Assembly: GCA_029216955.1 (NCBI GenBank)
Contig: JANAVB010031417.1
Location: forward strand, 20,106,027-20,170,026
DNA: 64,000 nt
Direction of reading: 5' to 3'
From: Iris pallida
Taxonomy: Eukaryota; Streptophyta; Magnoliopsida; Asparagales; Iridaceae
Part shown: one piece after another, positions 1-11,640 of the stretch
How positions within the stretch are numbered: the stretch's first letter is position 1
Layout of the letters: every line of letters begins with the position of its first letter
Position numbers and translations under genes: made by a program
The notes under the pieces: model-generated
What the model was told of the DNA's origin: nothing
What the model saw: only the letters and a program-made list of their open reading frames with translations
The model's database searches: none

Positions 1-630
1 TGTATCCTTGCCATGATAGATTATGAGATATACCATGATTTCAGATATGCCATGTTTCCTATGTTACTATGATACGGTGATTCCAGTCATACCATGATCC
101 CAGTTATACCATGAGGCCATGTTTTCCAGTTTCCTGTTTTATAGACTTGTCACACCATGTTTCTTGTTGTACATCTCTTTCATTATATGTTCAGTACTTT
201 AGTTGTAGAGGTTGTACTTGCTCCCGTCCTGACAGGATAACGTTGTAGGTATACTTTTCGAGAAGGAAACGCTATGTGTACATATTATGGTACTGCATTG
301 AGGACCTGGCCTTAGCTCCAGAAGAGGCCCCAGCGGGGAACCTTGTCTTAGTTATCTTTCTTGTATTTTGAGACTTAGACTTTGTCTGTACTTATATTTG
401 GATACTGGACTTTGTCTCCAGTTAGATACTTTGGTTATGTATTATTATATCTGTACTTGTTTACCTTCGCTATAGATGCTGTGTTGTGATGAACCTTTAA
501 ATGTGATTTTAGAACTGTTAGCAGCTTAGATCCTTTATTGTCTATTCTTAGAACAGCTTACTACGCTTTAACAAGCGTAGGCTGGACATGGCTCGGCCCG
601 GTCCAACAATTTGGGTAACGGGTCGTGACA
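1..630 (+). mobile_element. 3' part of an LTR, Ty3/gypsy element C (plus strand)
   Basis: The segment ends in GGGTCGTGACA at 630. Eight bases later there is a primer-binding site of the same kind as in the minus-strand elements of this window, so this is the end of a plus-strand 5' LTR whose start lies before the window. No coding sequence is seen in it. It differs in sequence from the LTRs at 2421 and 8875, so it is a separate subfamily or an old copy. Confidence 0.7.
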
Positions 631-638
631 TGTTTTTT

Positions 639-656
639 TGGCGGCCCATGCAGGTC
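639..656 (+). other. Primer-binding site of element C (tRNA-Ile type)
   Basis: TGGCGGCCCATGCAGGTC differs at one base from the 18-base site conserved after three other LTRs here. The site complements the 3' end (with CCA) of plant tRNA-Ile as I recall it. It is separated from the LTR end by 8 bases, the usual spacing in this window. Confidence 0.65.
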
Positions 657-1238
657 CAGACTTAAGTTGTTTGGTTACGTTATTGTACCAGCATGCCTGC
701 AATTAGGATCTAGGACAACTTGATAACACTAGGAATAACATTTAGAACACCTAGAGGATTTCTAAGATTGTAACATAGGGAGAACTCATCACAGCATAGG
801 ACCGTTAGCTATAATTAGCCTCTTGTTTGAAATTCAGTGGGTTACAATTTGACCAATTTAGTACCCTTGGGATGACCCCTGAGGATCTTACTCTAATCTT
901 ATCTCGAAATTTGTTTTCACCTGTTTCCATTTATTCCTTAATTCATTGTTGAAATTGATTTCTGATTTTTGTTGTTGACTTTGATCTTGCATCGTGAATA
1001 ATTTTGTGGATTGAATTATGATATATTGATAAGGTAAACGTCTGCTTTAGTTATGGAGTTTAGAATTTATTGCAGCCATATTAGCTGGTATGACAAAAAA
1101 TAGAGCCGATTTGGATATACTATCCTATTCATAGAATTAGATTTTCTTGCAGCCATACCGGTTGGCGTGTAAGGAATCTAGATGATATGACGATAGGGTG
1201 GATACTTAGTTATGGATCCCTCGTTTATTGCACATAAG
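657..1238 (+). other. Non-coding internal leader of element C
   Basis: This is AT-rich sequence following the primer-binding site and stopped by the assembly gap. I see no open frame and no gag similarity, which fits a 5' untranslated leader. Two spots resemble each other (near 1075-1100 and 1150-1170, both with a 'gcagccata' core), a weak internal repeat. Confidence 0.4.
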
Positions 1239-1251
1239 NNNNNNNNNNNNN
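1239..1251. other. Assembly gap (13 N)
   Basis: A run of 13 N separates the plus-strand element C from minus-strand gag sequence of element B. The join may not reflect the real order or distance. Confidence 0.99.
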
Positions 1252-2268
1252 GCCACATTGTGAATGCGAATGTCAAGGACTGGTGCTGTTGTTCGGGCGC
1301 TGCTCCCCCTCCTTCTTCAATCTGACTGTGAGATCTCTTCTGACCTCCAGTACTAACTGTGTCCTCTGAATGGTGATCTCATGCCTTCGGGTTGCCGTCA
1401 ATATCTCATCAAAAGTCTGGTAATTGTGCCCTCTATCAATTGCAAGAGCTCAAGATGAAACCCTTGCTGAAACCTCATAGCCCTCTGGCGCTCCGCTACC
1501 ATCTCTGGGGCAACCTACTTAATCTGCAGAACTCTCCGCTGCATAAGCATCTACCGTCTTGCCGGCCTGCTTGAGGTTGATAAACTTCTGTTGTAGCTCA
1601 AACTGCGCCACAACTCCATAGTACTTTGTCTTAAATCTTGCTGTAAAATCGTCCCAAGCCACAGGACGTCTGATGCCTACCTCCTCTGATTCCTACCAAT
1701 CACGTACGAGATCCTGAAGTAACAACTTTACCTGATCCACACGTTCTTCTGCCGACACCTTAGCGGCTGTCAAAATAGCCTCAATATCCTTAAGCCATGC
1801 ATCTGCTGAGATGGCATCCTCCGTTCCTTCAAAACGACGGGGATTGAACTTGCAAAATCTGGTCGATGCTCCAGAATCCGGCCTTGCCCCTCTTTCCAAA
1901 GCTGTCTGTAATCATTGGTTGAGTAGTACATTCTGCTCTTGCAACTGAGCGTACATGCGCTGCTGGGCTAACATCTGGTGTTGCTGAGTGGCCATCATCC
2001 CTCTATGATCTCCAGAAGAGCCGGTGTGTCCATCTCCGCAGGGGTAGGTGGAACTGTTGGTGGTGGTGGAACATCTGGATACTGCGATCCAGCTGCTTTC
2101 CACTATCACTTCTTCTTGGGTAGCCTCTTGAGTTAGTACCGGCTCTTGTTGCTGACCAACATGGTCAGGTTGTCCATGTTGCTGTCCATGTTGTTGCTGT
2201 CCAGCTCTGACAGGTGCGGACGAAGTGCCCCTAAGAAAAGGGACAAGAGAATAATCAAACGACCGCAT
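1252..2268 (-). pseudogene. Degenerate gag of Ty3/gypsy element B
   Basis: Read on the minus strand from about 2268, a Q/H-rich N-terminal stretch is followed (1899-1693) by a capsid-like segment with the block FEGTEDAISADAWLKDIEAI. This block is shared, with changes, by the gag of the elements at 7.4-8.6 kb and 54.9-56.1 kb. Further down, toward the gap, capsid-type sequence continues in shifted frames. Stops and frameshifts break it into pieces, so it cannot make a full Gag. It lies directly downstream (minus strand) of the LTR at 2421-5406 and its primer-binding site, as expected for Gag. Protease and pol, if present, would lie beyond the gap. Confidence 0.85.
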
Positions 2269-2394
2269 GAAGGACCAATGAAGTCAAAGGATACTGGAAT
2301 GTCAAGCTAGAGTTGAAAATTGACGAATCATGAGATCAAGGGGAAACATGTGTGATTGAGACATCCTATTAAACACCCCACAAGTCTGAAATCA

Positions 2395-2412
2395 GACCTG
2401 CATGGGCCACCA
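2395..2412 (-). other. Primer-binding site of element B (tRNA-Ile type)
   Basis: On the minus strand this reads TGGTGGCCCATGCAGGTC, starting 8 bases after the LTR end. It is identical to the sites at 8849-8866 and 56364-56381. Confidence 0.75.
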
Positions 2413-2420
2413 CTAAACCT

Positions 2421-5406
2421 TGTCACGCCCTAGAACCAGAATACTGGAGAGCGGGGGAATGACTCAGCCAGCTACGTATTACGGGTAGATGAATACCGTA
2501 TATACGATCAATGCTATCTACAAGACGAGGGGGTGCATACTACATGAAAGTCTCCCTATGGTCACTTTACTTCTATTGTCTCAATCATTCAAACAAGAAA
2601 CTGAAATAGAGAACATGTGAGATAAAGCAGTAAGGCGTCCCAAACGCTCAGTCAAAATGTTCTTGATATCTGGCTTTATAAAATACAGCCAGATGATGTA
2701 GTATATACACAATTGTTAGCAGCTGCAGCCTGACTTAGTTATAATTATGCAAAAGTAGGTACAAGACAATCCGACTAACATGTCGGTGCCAAACGGCAAA
2801 GTATAAAGTAGATAGCAAAACGGGCGGGGAAGTAAGAAACCCCTCGAGTCCTCCTGCGATCATCCCTCTAGTGTTGACCATCTTGGAGGTAGAAGTAAGC
2901 TAGATCCTCGGGGACTGGCTCTAAATCTGGCCATGCAAAATCAAGAGGTTAGACCTCTAATAGCAAGTACCACAAGGAAGCACGATATGAGGAATGAAGC
3001 CAGTAATAAGAGGATATGATAATAGATCTCTGCTATATACTAGGACTCACACAACATCACGACACTTCGAACCAACCTCCCAACCAAACAAGGACAGAAG
3101 TTGGCCCGTCATGTCCTGACATTCTGATCATCTCAGTTAAGTACAGAGTAGGTAAGTACACACACAAATCAATTTAAACGGCGGCAACTACTACGGCTTG
3201 CTATTGTGAGTCCCAAGTTATCCTGGAATTATGCAATAAAGGATTTCTCAGTTCTTACTATGCGCAAGCAAGGCTAGTTTACCCAGTCAATCAATTACGC
3301 CATTCATGAATTAGACGAGTCCCAGCGGGACGTCCGTCATTAATATCAATATACAATAATAATAACCGATACCGCTCCGTGCCCGTGTGGCAGGTTTGCA
3401 GTATCTGTGGGGACCAGCCGACCTGTCGGGCACTTAATAGTCCCAAGAGGGCTGCCATGTAGAACTCGGGAATCCATTCTCTCCATGCAATTATTATTTT
3501 TTTAACTTAATAGCTCTATGTTGAGTGAAGTACCATGTCGTGGATCATGGTCATTCAGAATGAGTACTTTCGTACGGGGTACGATATGTGCAACTCTACA
3601 ATGATACCAGTACGGTCAGGTTGTAGGTCTTACATAGCGTAATGCAACAATCAAAACTAACCACGGAGTAATCAGCCTTGACCATAAAGTACACATGCTT
3701 CTTTGGTAATAAATAATAATAAATGAATTGAAGCCTGCATGTGCCTGTATGCCAATATTCGGGATTAGCCAGTCGATTTCGATAGTTCATAATTAATATG
3801 ACGTGTCTCATTCATTCAATTCAAAGACGACTAGCCAGTCTCTTAGTTCCAACTAGGACGCATGATCAATTATTAATCAAGGTCACAATCATTATCAATG
3901 GTGACAAGGCATGAAAGTCAACTAGTATTCAGTGGGTCGAGTCTACAACTCTCAGGGTTTAATTCCAGTCAATCGGGGTATCTATAACTCAATTCACGAC
4001 ACATGGTACATCCCACGTAACAATCTATATTTAACAGAAATATTAACATATCATGATTATATCAAGTTTATGCAAAAGGCGTAAGGATATAAATGGACAT
4101 TAAACTAAAAATATCAATATACACAGGCTGCGCTCAAGTCAGGCTACGCTCAGCCAGGCTACGCTCAGGTCAAGCTACGCTCAAGTCAAGCTACGCTCAA
4201 GTCAGGCTACGCTAAAGTCACGTACGCTCAGGTCAAGCTACGCTCAAGTCAAGCTAGCGTATGGACTCCATACGACTCCTTGTCACCCAAGTGAGCGTAT
4301 GCAAGACATACGCTTCCAAAAGGCAGCGTATGAACTCCATACGACTCCTTACTATCCAAGTGAGCGTATGCAAGACATACGCTCCCAAAAGGCAGCGTAT
4401 GGACTCCATACGACTCCTTGCTATCCAAGTGAGCGTATGCAACGCACGCTCCCAAAAGGCAGCGTATGGACTCCATACGACTCCTTGCTATCCAAGTGAG
4501 CGTATACAAGACTATGCTCCCAAAAGGCAGCGTATGGACTCCATACGACTCCTTGCTATCCAAGTGAGCGTATGCAACATACGCTCCAAAAGGCAGCGTA
4601 TGGACTCCATACGACTCCTTGCTATCCAAGTGAGCGTATGCAAGACATACGCTCCCAAAAGGCAGCGTATGGGTCAGGCTACGCTGCACTAAAGCACGCG
4701 CAGCTCAGTGACGCAAGCTAAAAAGCTCGCGTACTGCTCACTGTCTTCTCCAAAACAGCAAGAACTCCATGGTTGCACCCAAGGCTTCAAAAGTCCATAA
4801 CTTGGTCAAAGTAAGTCCAAATCTAACTTTGTAAAGGTCAAATTGGGTAGAATAAAATCCTCTACAACATAGGACCATCAAAACTTGCAAACAAAGAAGT
4901 TTGATAGATCAAAACTACCAAAATCCAAAATAACTCATTCTAGATCTACAAAAATTAAGACTTCGAAATGAAAAATGCCAAGTTCTAAACTCTCTTAGAA
5001 TCACAAGGGAAAGAAAATGGAACCATAAAATGGGTCCTCATGAAGAAGCAAGATGTACTTGCCTATGAGTTTGGTAGGTGGAGAGTAATGAAAAGAAGAA
5101 GAGTAATGGTGAAGGAGAGTAATGAGAGAAGAAAGAGTTTGGGGGCTTTAAATGGAAGGGGTGGTGGTAGGTGGGTTCGGTTCATGATGAACCACCATAA
5201 CCCAAAATAAACCAACCTAGGCCAAACCTAAAGTAAGCTAAAGCAGAGAATAAAGCAGGAAGTAAAATACATAAAATTAATTGCAGGAATTTAATTAACA
5301 TGAATTTAAAGAGATTTAAATACGAAACATACATGATAAGTATTAAATAAATACATTTAAGCAGTACATGTATTAAAAATACGTATACTGGGAACGGGGA
5401 GTGACA
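2421..5406 (-). mobile_element. 5' LTR (2,986 bp) of Ty3/gypsy element B
   Basis: On the plus strand the LTR starts TGTCACGCCC and ends GGGGAGTGACA, a TG...CA structure with short inverted ends. Its first 60 bases closely match those of the LTR at 51586. The inner border faces the primer-binding site and gag at lower coordinates, so transcription is on the minus strand and this is the 5' LTR. The outer border (5406/5407) falls inside the RNase H reading frame of element A, so B inserted into A. The 5-bp duplication would be CTGGC (5407-5411); its partner should be at the far end of B, outside the window or lost at the gap. Confidence 0.88.
4257..4680. repeat. Palindromic tandem array (66-69 bp units) inside LTR B
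   Basis: Units start at 4257, 4326, 4395, 4462, 4530, 4596 and 4665 (the last partial). Each unit holds two small hairpins: GCGTATGCAAGACATACGC (7-bp stem, 5-base loop) and CGTATGGACTCCATACG (7-bp stem, 3-base loop). A looser array of TACGCTCA(A/G)GTCA motifs precedes it (4130-4256). Frames stay open through it on both strands only because most units are multiples of three; I do not read it as coding. Confidence 0.93.
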
Positions 5407-6215
5407 CTGGCCATAACTCCTGTATCTTGTGGCAAGATCACTTCAATTCCCATTTCCTGAAGGTCTTCCAAAATATGCCTCTGCGAGGTTAAAACGAATG
5501 CACCACCTCTCCTGATCAAGGCATCTGCTACCACATTCGCCTTGCCTGGATGATACTGAAGATTTACATCAAAGTCCTTCAGTAACTCCAACCATCTTCT
5601 CTGTCTCATGTTCAGGTCCCTCTGGGTAAATACATACTTTAAGCTCTTATGATCAGTGCTCCACTCGATCCCCATATAAGTAGTGCCTCCATAACTTAAG
5701 CGAGAACACTACTGCTGCTAATTCCAGGTCGTGGGTCGGATAGTTCTTTTCATGGTCCCGAAGCTGTCGAGATGCTTATGCTATCACCTTACCATGCTGC
5801 ATCAATACACCCCAAGTCCCTTCCCGGATGCGTCACAATACACTGTAAACCCTCCCGATCCTACTGGAAGTGTCAAGATCGGGGCTGAGATTAATCTCTT
5901 CTTTAAGTCTTCAAATGATGTCTGACATTCTGCTGACCAAACAAACTCTACATCTTTATGCGTCAAACGCGTCAAGGGTGCCGAAATCCTGGTAAAATCT
6001 GCCACGAACCTCCGATAATAACCTGCCAATCCCAAGAAACTACGCACTTCTGCTACCGTCTTCGAAACTGGCCAATTCTCTACTGCCTCAACCTTCTTCG
6101 GATCTACTGACACTCCTGCTCCAGAAATAATATGTCCCAGGAACGAAATACGATCCAACCAAAACTCACATTTACTAAGCTTCGCATAAAGTTGATGCTC
6201 CCTCAAGGTCTGCAA
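5407..6215 (-). pseudogene. RT C-terminal part and RNase H of element A, broken
   Basis: From 6215 downward the minus strand encodes the RT thumb and connection region ([17 protein letters not shown], then [11 protein letters not shown]) and the start of RNase H ([13 protein letters not shown]). After a frame break near 5700-5800, the rest of RNase H follows ([25 protein letters not shown]). The frame then runs into LTR B at 5406, which supplies a few foreign residues before the stop. RNase H would normally lead into integrase, so B has separated the two. Confidence 0.9.
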
Positions 6216-6229
6216 AACTGTCCGAAGAT

Positions 6230-6660
6230 GTTTCTCATGTTCTTCTTCACTACTGGAATAAACGAGGATGTCATCTATAACACTACTACAAACTTATCCA
6301 AATAGGGTAGAAAGATGCGGTTTAAAGTCCATGAACACGGCTGGGGCATTAGTCAGTCCAAATGGCATCACCAGAAACTCATAATGCCCATACCGCGATC
6401 TAAATGTTGTCTTAGGTATGTCCTGCTCCCGAACCCTCACTTGATAATATCCAGATCGAAGATCAATCTTAGAGAAGACGCAGGCCTTACTCAATTGATC
6501 AAATAAGTCATCAATCCTTGGTAGTGGATACTTGTTCTTCACTGTTACTGCATTCAACTGCCGGTAATCAATGCACATTCGCGTCGATCCATCCTTCTTG
6601 GGTACTAAAATCACCGGTGCTGCCCAGGGTGATTCACTGTCTCGGATAAACTGCTTTCGC
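6230..6660 (-). pseudogene. Reverse transcriptase core of element A, frameshifted
   Basis: The minus strand carries the RT fingers/palm block ([20 protein letters not shown], then [15 protein letters not shown] and [16 protein letters not shown]) at 6614-6294. The following active-site box (the family's two-aspartate box) lies at about 6255-6275 in a different frame, because a base is missing just before it. The catalytic box and its upstream part therefore cannot be translated together. Confidence 0.92.
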
Positions 6661-6775
6661 CTTCAGTTCTTCTTCATGCTGGTGTAACTTGTCCAACTCT
6701 GACTGCGATATCCTGTAACTCTGTCGACTTTAGGCTCCGTCCCAGGATTCAACTCAATGCAAAACTCCATATCCC

Positions 6776-7397
6776 TCACCGGTGGTAACCTGGAAGCTCA
6801 TCTGGAAATATATCAAAAAACTCTCTGACCACTCTTGGAATCTGTTCCTGCTCTGCCAATGATTCTGCAACGATGCCCTTGGGTCGATCCTCCAATGATC
6901 GAACAAAGACGAACTCCTCAACGCCAGGTACATTAAATACTACCCTACCTCTCCGACAATCTATAGTCGCATGACTGTCTCTCAACCAGTCCATGCCTAG
7001 GACAACGTCAAAGTTGCCCATAGGAAACTCAAGCAAAGATGCGGGCAATATCGTCCACTCACTACGACCGGACACACTAGGCACACTGCTAACTCCTACG
7101 AGCCCAATACCAGTGAGTATATTCATCATCTCTGGCAATGCCTCGAACTCCAATCCAATACGTGTCGCAAATCGTGCAGATATAAAAGTGGATAGCCTCC
7201 GAATCAAACAATGCTACAGCAGGAAAAGAGGTAACAAAAATATTACCTGCAACCACGTCGCCTGAAGCTAGTGCATCCTCCAGTGATAAGGTGAAGGCCT
7301 GGCCCTGGCCTTGCTGAGCTCCCTGGTGCTGCCTTCCTCGACCATGCTGTTGCTGTGGCCTCTGCGGGCCTTCCTGGTTCTGCGCCTGGCGTAACAT
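6776..7397 (-). pseudogene. Retroviral-type aspartic protease region of element A
   Basis: The minus-strand frame 7397-7089 holds ALFDSEAIHFYI where the family has a D-S/T-G catalytic triplet followed by A-T/S-H. The glycine is replaced by glutamate and the threonine by isoleucine, so the active site looks lost. The second half continues in another frame at 7207-6776 with MDWLRDSHATIDCRRGRVVF, the typical block before the RT domain. Frames overlap but are not continuous. Confidence 0.82.
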
Positions 7398-8640
7398 CTG
7401 AGCCTGTGTCGTAGACGCTGGACTAGCGCCTTACGGCCAATGCTGGTCCTCGGTTCGGTGCTGCCCCCGGAGCTGGCAACGCCGGAAACTGCTGAACTGG
7501 CCCTCATGGCCTCTGCATCATAGGACAATTGGCAATCCTGTGGTCTGGACTGCCACACCTCATGCACAATCCGTTAGCTGAATGACACACATCCCTAGTG
7601 TGCCCTCCCTTACCGCAGTAAGTACATCCAATGGCGCCCCCTGGCGCTGCTGCTGGTTCCTCTGCTGCTGATGCCGAGCTGGTGCTGTTATTTCTGATAC
7701 CGTCGTCCTCCGCGGCGCTCCTGACTCATGAATACGGATACCGGGTGCTGGCGCCGATGTTCGCTGCACTGCTCCTCCGCCCCTACTCTGGGGATGGGAC
7801 CTCTTTTGGCCCCCATGTCGTGTCACCAACCTTTGTTGGGTGAGTTCATGCCTCCGAGCAGCCGTTAAAACGGTATCAAAAGTCTGATAGTCGTGCCCTT
7901 CTACTAGCTGTAGAATCTCCAAATGAAGTCCCTGCTGGAATCTCATAGCCTTCTCTGGCTCTGTAGCAACTATCGTTGGTACAAACCGACTCAGTCTGCA
8001 GAACTCCGCTGCATATCCATCCCCCGTCTTACCAGCCTGCTTGAGACTGATAAACCTCTGTTGTAGCTCATACCGTGCTACCACGCCAAAGTACTTGGCC
8101 TTGAATCTGGTACTGAAGCTATCCCAAGGAACAGGACGCCTCATTCCAACCTCTTCCGATGCCCCTAGTCGCGGGAGAGATCCTGAAGTACAGTCTGACC
8201 TGGTCAACCTTCTCTTCTGCGGGAACCTTAGCTGCAGTCATATGGCCTCAGTATCCTGAAGCCATGCATCCGCCGTGATGGCATCCTCCGTGCCGTCAAA
8301 ATCTCGGATTAAGCCGATAAAACCTCCCTGACGCTCCCGAATCATTTCTGACACTTCTCTCAAGGGCTAATTGTAACCCCTGATTCAATAGCACATTCTG
8401 TTCCTGCTGCTGGGTCTGCTGTTGTGATGGGCTGCCACCTGACGCTGCTGAGTGGCCAGGAATCCCCGGATGACCTCCAGGAGTGCTGCAGCATCAAGTA
8501 CTGTCGTTGCTGCTGGTACCGTCGAGGGTGCAGGAGTTTCTAGAACCTGCGGTTCTACCGGCTCTGATATAACTTCCACTCAAATTTGGTCAGGAGAGCA
8601 TTCTTTCCGGCTGCTGCCCCGTCGAGCCATGCTCTACTGG
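7268..8640 (-). pseudogene. Degenerate gag of element A
   Basis: The minus strand shows an N-terminal Q/A-rich region (8579-8385). The capsid part from about 8320 contains a D-GTEDAI-ADAWLQD block, and 8207-7560 contains the blocks WDSFSTRFKAKYFG and YAAEFCRLSRF and an R/Q-rich tail. A zinc-knuckle zone near 7640-7540 is disturbed by frame changes. The same blocks occur in the gag of element D (54.9-56.1 kb), so A and D belong to one family. Confidence 0.88.
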
Positions 8641-8848
8641 ACGTTCCTCCATGTTGGCCTCACCAGCTACTGAGAACGAAGCACCCCTATAGAGTAGATA
8701 CATGATATCAATGACAGGACGAGGAAGATTCGAGGATGCAATTCAAGTTATCAATCAAGGCGAGGAAATAGAAATTAAGGCAAGATTCAAAGGGAACAAG
8801 TTTTGATTGAGACTCCTATAATAGTAACACCCACAAGTCTGAAAATCA

Positions 8849-8866
8849 GACCTGCATGGGCCACCA
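8849..8866 (-). other. Primer-binding site of element A (tRNA-Ile type)
   Basis: The minus strand reads TGGTGGCCCATGCAGGTC, 8 bases downstream of the LTR end at 8875. Confidence 0.75.
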
Positions 8867-8874
8867 ATAAACCT

Positions 8875-11203
8875 TGTCATGCCCCAGTACCGAAATACAG
8901 ACGGACTAGGCAAGCTACTCCATATGAGGTATATAAACGTCATACGGCGATCGTGGCTGTCAAGAGACAAGGGGGTGCATGCTACAATCAAGTCTCCTAT
9001 GGTCTCACAGAGCATCTAGGTCTCAATCATCAAACAAGAAGCAGTAAATAATGATCATATAAATAAAGCAGTAAGGCGTCCCCGACGCATCATCAAAATG
9101 ATCATGGGGATCTAGCTTTATAAGTTAGCTAGCCCGGAGAGTCATAGGTACATAATTGTATTCAGCTGCAGTCTGATTTAATTACAAATTATGTAAGACA
9201 AAATATCCAGATTAGCCGGCTAACAGGTGCCGGTGGCTAAATGCCAGAACATAAGTAAAGATACTAGAGTGGTGGAGAAGAAACCCACTCGAGTCTCCCG
9301 CCAGCCATGCTCCTAGTATGCACCATTGACGTCGGGGAGGAAGTTTGGATCCTCAGGCGCTGCTACGAGATCTGGCCAAACAACCAGCGGGGTCAGCCCC
9401 GATAGCAAGTACCACAAGGAAGCACAAAAGAGTGAGATAAAACCCAAGCACAAAATAATAATACTAGTAATAATAAAAGCTTTCGGTCGTAACCTCGGTC
9501 CAGCTTGTCCTAGCACGATAGCCCAACCCAACAACCAACAAGGACATGGGTTGGACCACGCACCATGATAGTCCATGTCCCTCGGCTACTAACGAAGTTA
9601 CAAGGCACAGTCAAGTCATTTTTCAAGCGGCCATTCATTCATGCGGCTTTCTATATTTGGCGGAGTTATCCCCGCGATAATGATTAAAAGGAATCCTCAG
9701 ATCGTGTCCCCAGCAGGCTAGCCAAACCATAAGACATATAGCACATTGATTATGCACCGGTCCCCCGGTGGGCTACCGCGCTAAAACATATAACACATAG
9801 CTCGTAGGATCGGATATAGCCAACCGCTATAGGCGAGTGAAACCATATCCGTGGTGGCCAACCCGACACGTTAGGACTGGGCCTGGGGTGGCTAGTATGG
9901 CACGATCTCGGGATTCTTCCCACCCAATGCATCTACCAAGTTTTGCCTAGTTAATCCCTAGGTTATCCTCGGAGTTCACATGTCGTGATCACATGCTCAC
10001 TCCCCTAGATGTCGTACATTGTACGAGTACCCCAAGAAGTGATCCTTACTGGCTCATAGTCATACGTATGTACCCCCTTCTGGTGTAATGCGACACACAA
10101 CATATACCACGTCATTGCTACTGACAAATCGCTATGTAAATGCTGGACTCTTGGAGGTACTGACAGGTATCACATAGAAACCTTAGCACATAGGATAGCA
10201 CATCGATGCTCACATAGATTGTACCTTAGTACACACATAGGGTTATCCAGCATACGCATAGGAGTTAGATCAGGAATGAGGACCAAAACACAAGAGAAAA
10301 TAGAACAGAAGGTACTATGCACTTAGGGTATGAAGAGCTCGCTAGTCATGAAGATCTTGACGCCAAGACAAAGATCTACAACTTTTATGTTGGGATTAGG
10401 AGAAATTCTGGCCACAATTCAGCCAAATAGGACTTAAAATAGCCAAAACAGCCAAAATAGACACTATGCGGCACTATTCAACACTATGCGGCACTATTCA
10501 ACCTATGCGGCACTCCCATATGCGACTGGACACTATGCGACACTATACAGCATCCTTATGCGGTTGGACACTATGCGGCACTATGCAGCATCCTTATGCG
10601 CTATTCATCGTCCCTGCCAAAACCAGGGCAGATGACATAGAAAATATCTAAATATTTTTTGGCCATAACTTCCTCAAAATAAGTCGAAATCTAACTTTTC
10701 AAAGGTCAAAATTGTATAGAATCAAATTTTCTACAACCTAGGACCATTAGTTTTCGAAAATAACCAAGTTTGATAGATCAAAACCATGTAAATACATAAA
10801 CTCTAGTTTTAGAAACTTAGATCTACACCAAACTAGTCATTAAAATCAAAAACTCCAAGAACTAAACTTGTAGAGAATGAGAGAAGAAAATATAGACAAT
10901 AATATCAAAGGAAAAATCTAAAATTGCATAAATCTCCACTTTTGAGCAAGTTGTACTTGCCTAAGGATGGTGGTTGAGGAAAATAAATGGAGGAGTGAAT
11001 GAGGAGAGAGTGAGGAGAGATAAAATAGGGTTGGGTTGGCTTAAGAAACTCTAACCTCTAAACATACTCTAACCATTCCACTAATGACATGCTTAAAATA
11101 CATGCAACCATTAAATATTAAAATAAAATTATGCAGATGCTAAATACGGAATATCATGTACAAAATTCATGAAAGAAACGTCTATCGGGATCGGGGAGTG
11201 ACA
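8875..11203 (-). mobile_element. 5' LTR (2,329 bp) of element A
   Basis: On the plus strand it starts TGTCATGCCCCAG and ends GATCGGGGAGTGACA, the same terminal pattern as LTR B. It is followed on the inner side by the shared primer-binding site. It contains no convincing coding region. A short tandem array of ACTATGCGGCACTAT-like motifs sits at 10462-10605, in the same relative part of the LTR as the arrays in LTRs B and D. Confidence 0.87.
10462..10605. repeat. Tandem array of TATGCGGCACTAT-type units in LTR A
   Basis: Repeated ACACTATGCGGCACTATTC, CCTATGCGGCAC and GGACACTATGCG(A/G)CAC motifs with spacing of roughly 18-35 bases, less regular than in LTR B. It looks like the counterpart of the GCGTATG arrays in the related LTRs, with a diverged unit. 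Confidence 0.75.
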
Positions 11204-11640
11204 AGAGGGGACCGTACGAAGGATAACAATGTGAAATGGGGCCCAAGAGAATACGTCGAAGTAGATACTCCTCCCGTAGCGGCTCACCCACAATGCTGCG
11301 ACTTCCCAATCTACAAAATCCACGGAGAAAAAACGTCGTAGAGAGGCTAGAATGGGAAATGAGGGAATGACTCAATTGGTGGGGAGTGTTACTTCCATGG
11401 CCGAGCTTCGTACCGGATTCAAGACACCAATTGAGAAAATGGGTAGTAAATTATTTGCCTTAGAAGGATATGAGCCAGACGTACTTATGAATGCATACAA
11501 CTTTCTCTGCACTGACAACTTTGAGGCCAACAAGTTTATAGGGTTGCCCGGAGTTTCCAACGGGCATGGCTAGATAATTTCATGCAAGACAAGTAGTCTT
11601 GTAGCAATCGACTGTATTTTGTATCATTTTGTAAGTGGAT
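11204..11640 (+). pseudogene. Fragment resembling the C-terminus of a Myb/SANT-like protein
   Basis: An open frame at 11352-11573 encodes IEKMGSKLFALEGYEPDVLM and, a little later, FEANKFIGLPG. A shift of frame near 11550 brings RAWLDNF-M and a stop. The pattern (helical acidic stretch, F-x-GLP, then R-AWL at the very end) resembles the C-termini of plant Myb/SANT-like proteins, many of which are linked to PIF/Harbinger transposons. This is from memory of the family, not a search. No Myb/SANT domain is seen upstream; the sequence starts right after LTR A and may have been cut by it. Confidence 0.35.

Larger units (their letters stand above)
5407..11203 (-). mobile_element. Ty3/gypsy (Tekay/Del-like) element A, interrupted by element B
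   Basis: On the minus strand the order is LTR (8875-11203), primer-binding site, gag, protease, reverse transcriptase and RNase H, cut off at 5407 by the LTR of element B. Integrase and the 3' LTR are not in view. The RT block [14 protein letters not shown] and the long LTR point to the Tekay/Del chromovirus clade, from general knowledge of the family. All frames are broken by stops and indels, so the element is dead. The five bases after the LTR (AGAGG, 11204-11208) should recur beyond its lost 3' LTR. Confidence 0.88.

Noticed and set aside
4249..4692. Open frames of about 145 residues on both strands
   Set aside because: They run through the 66-69-bp array in LTR B; most units are multiples of three, so frames stay open by chance. 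No codon bias or known domain.
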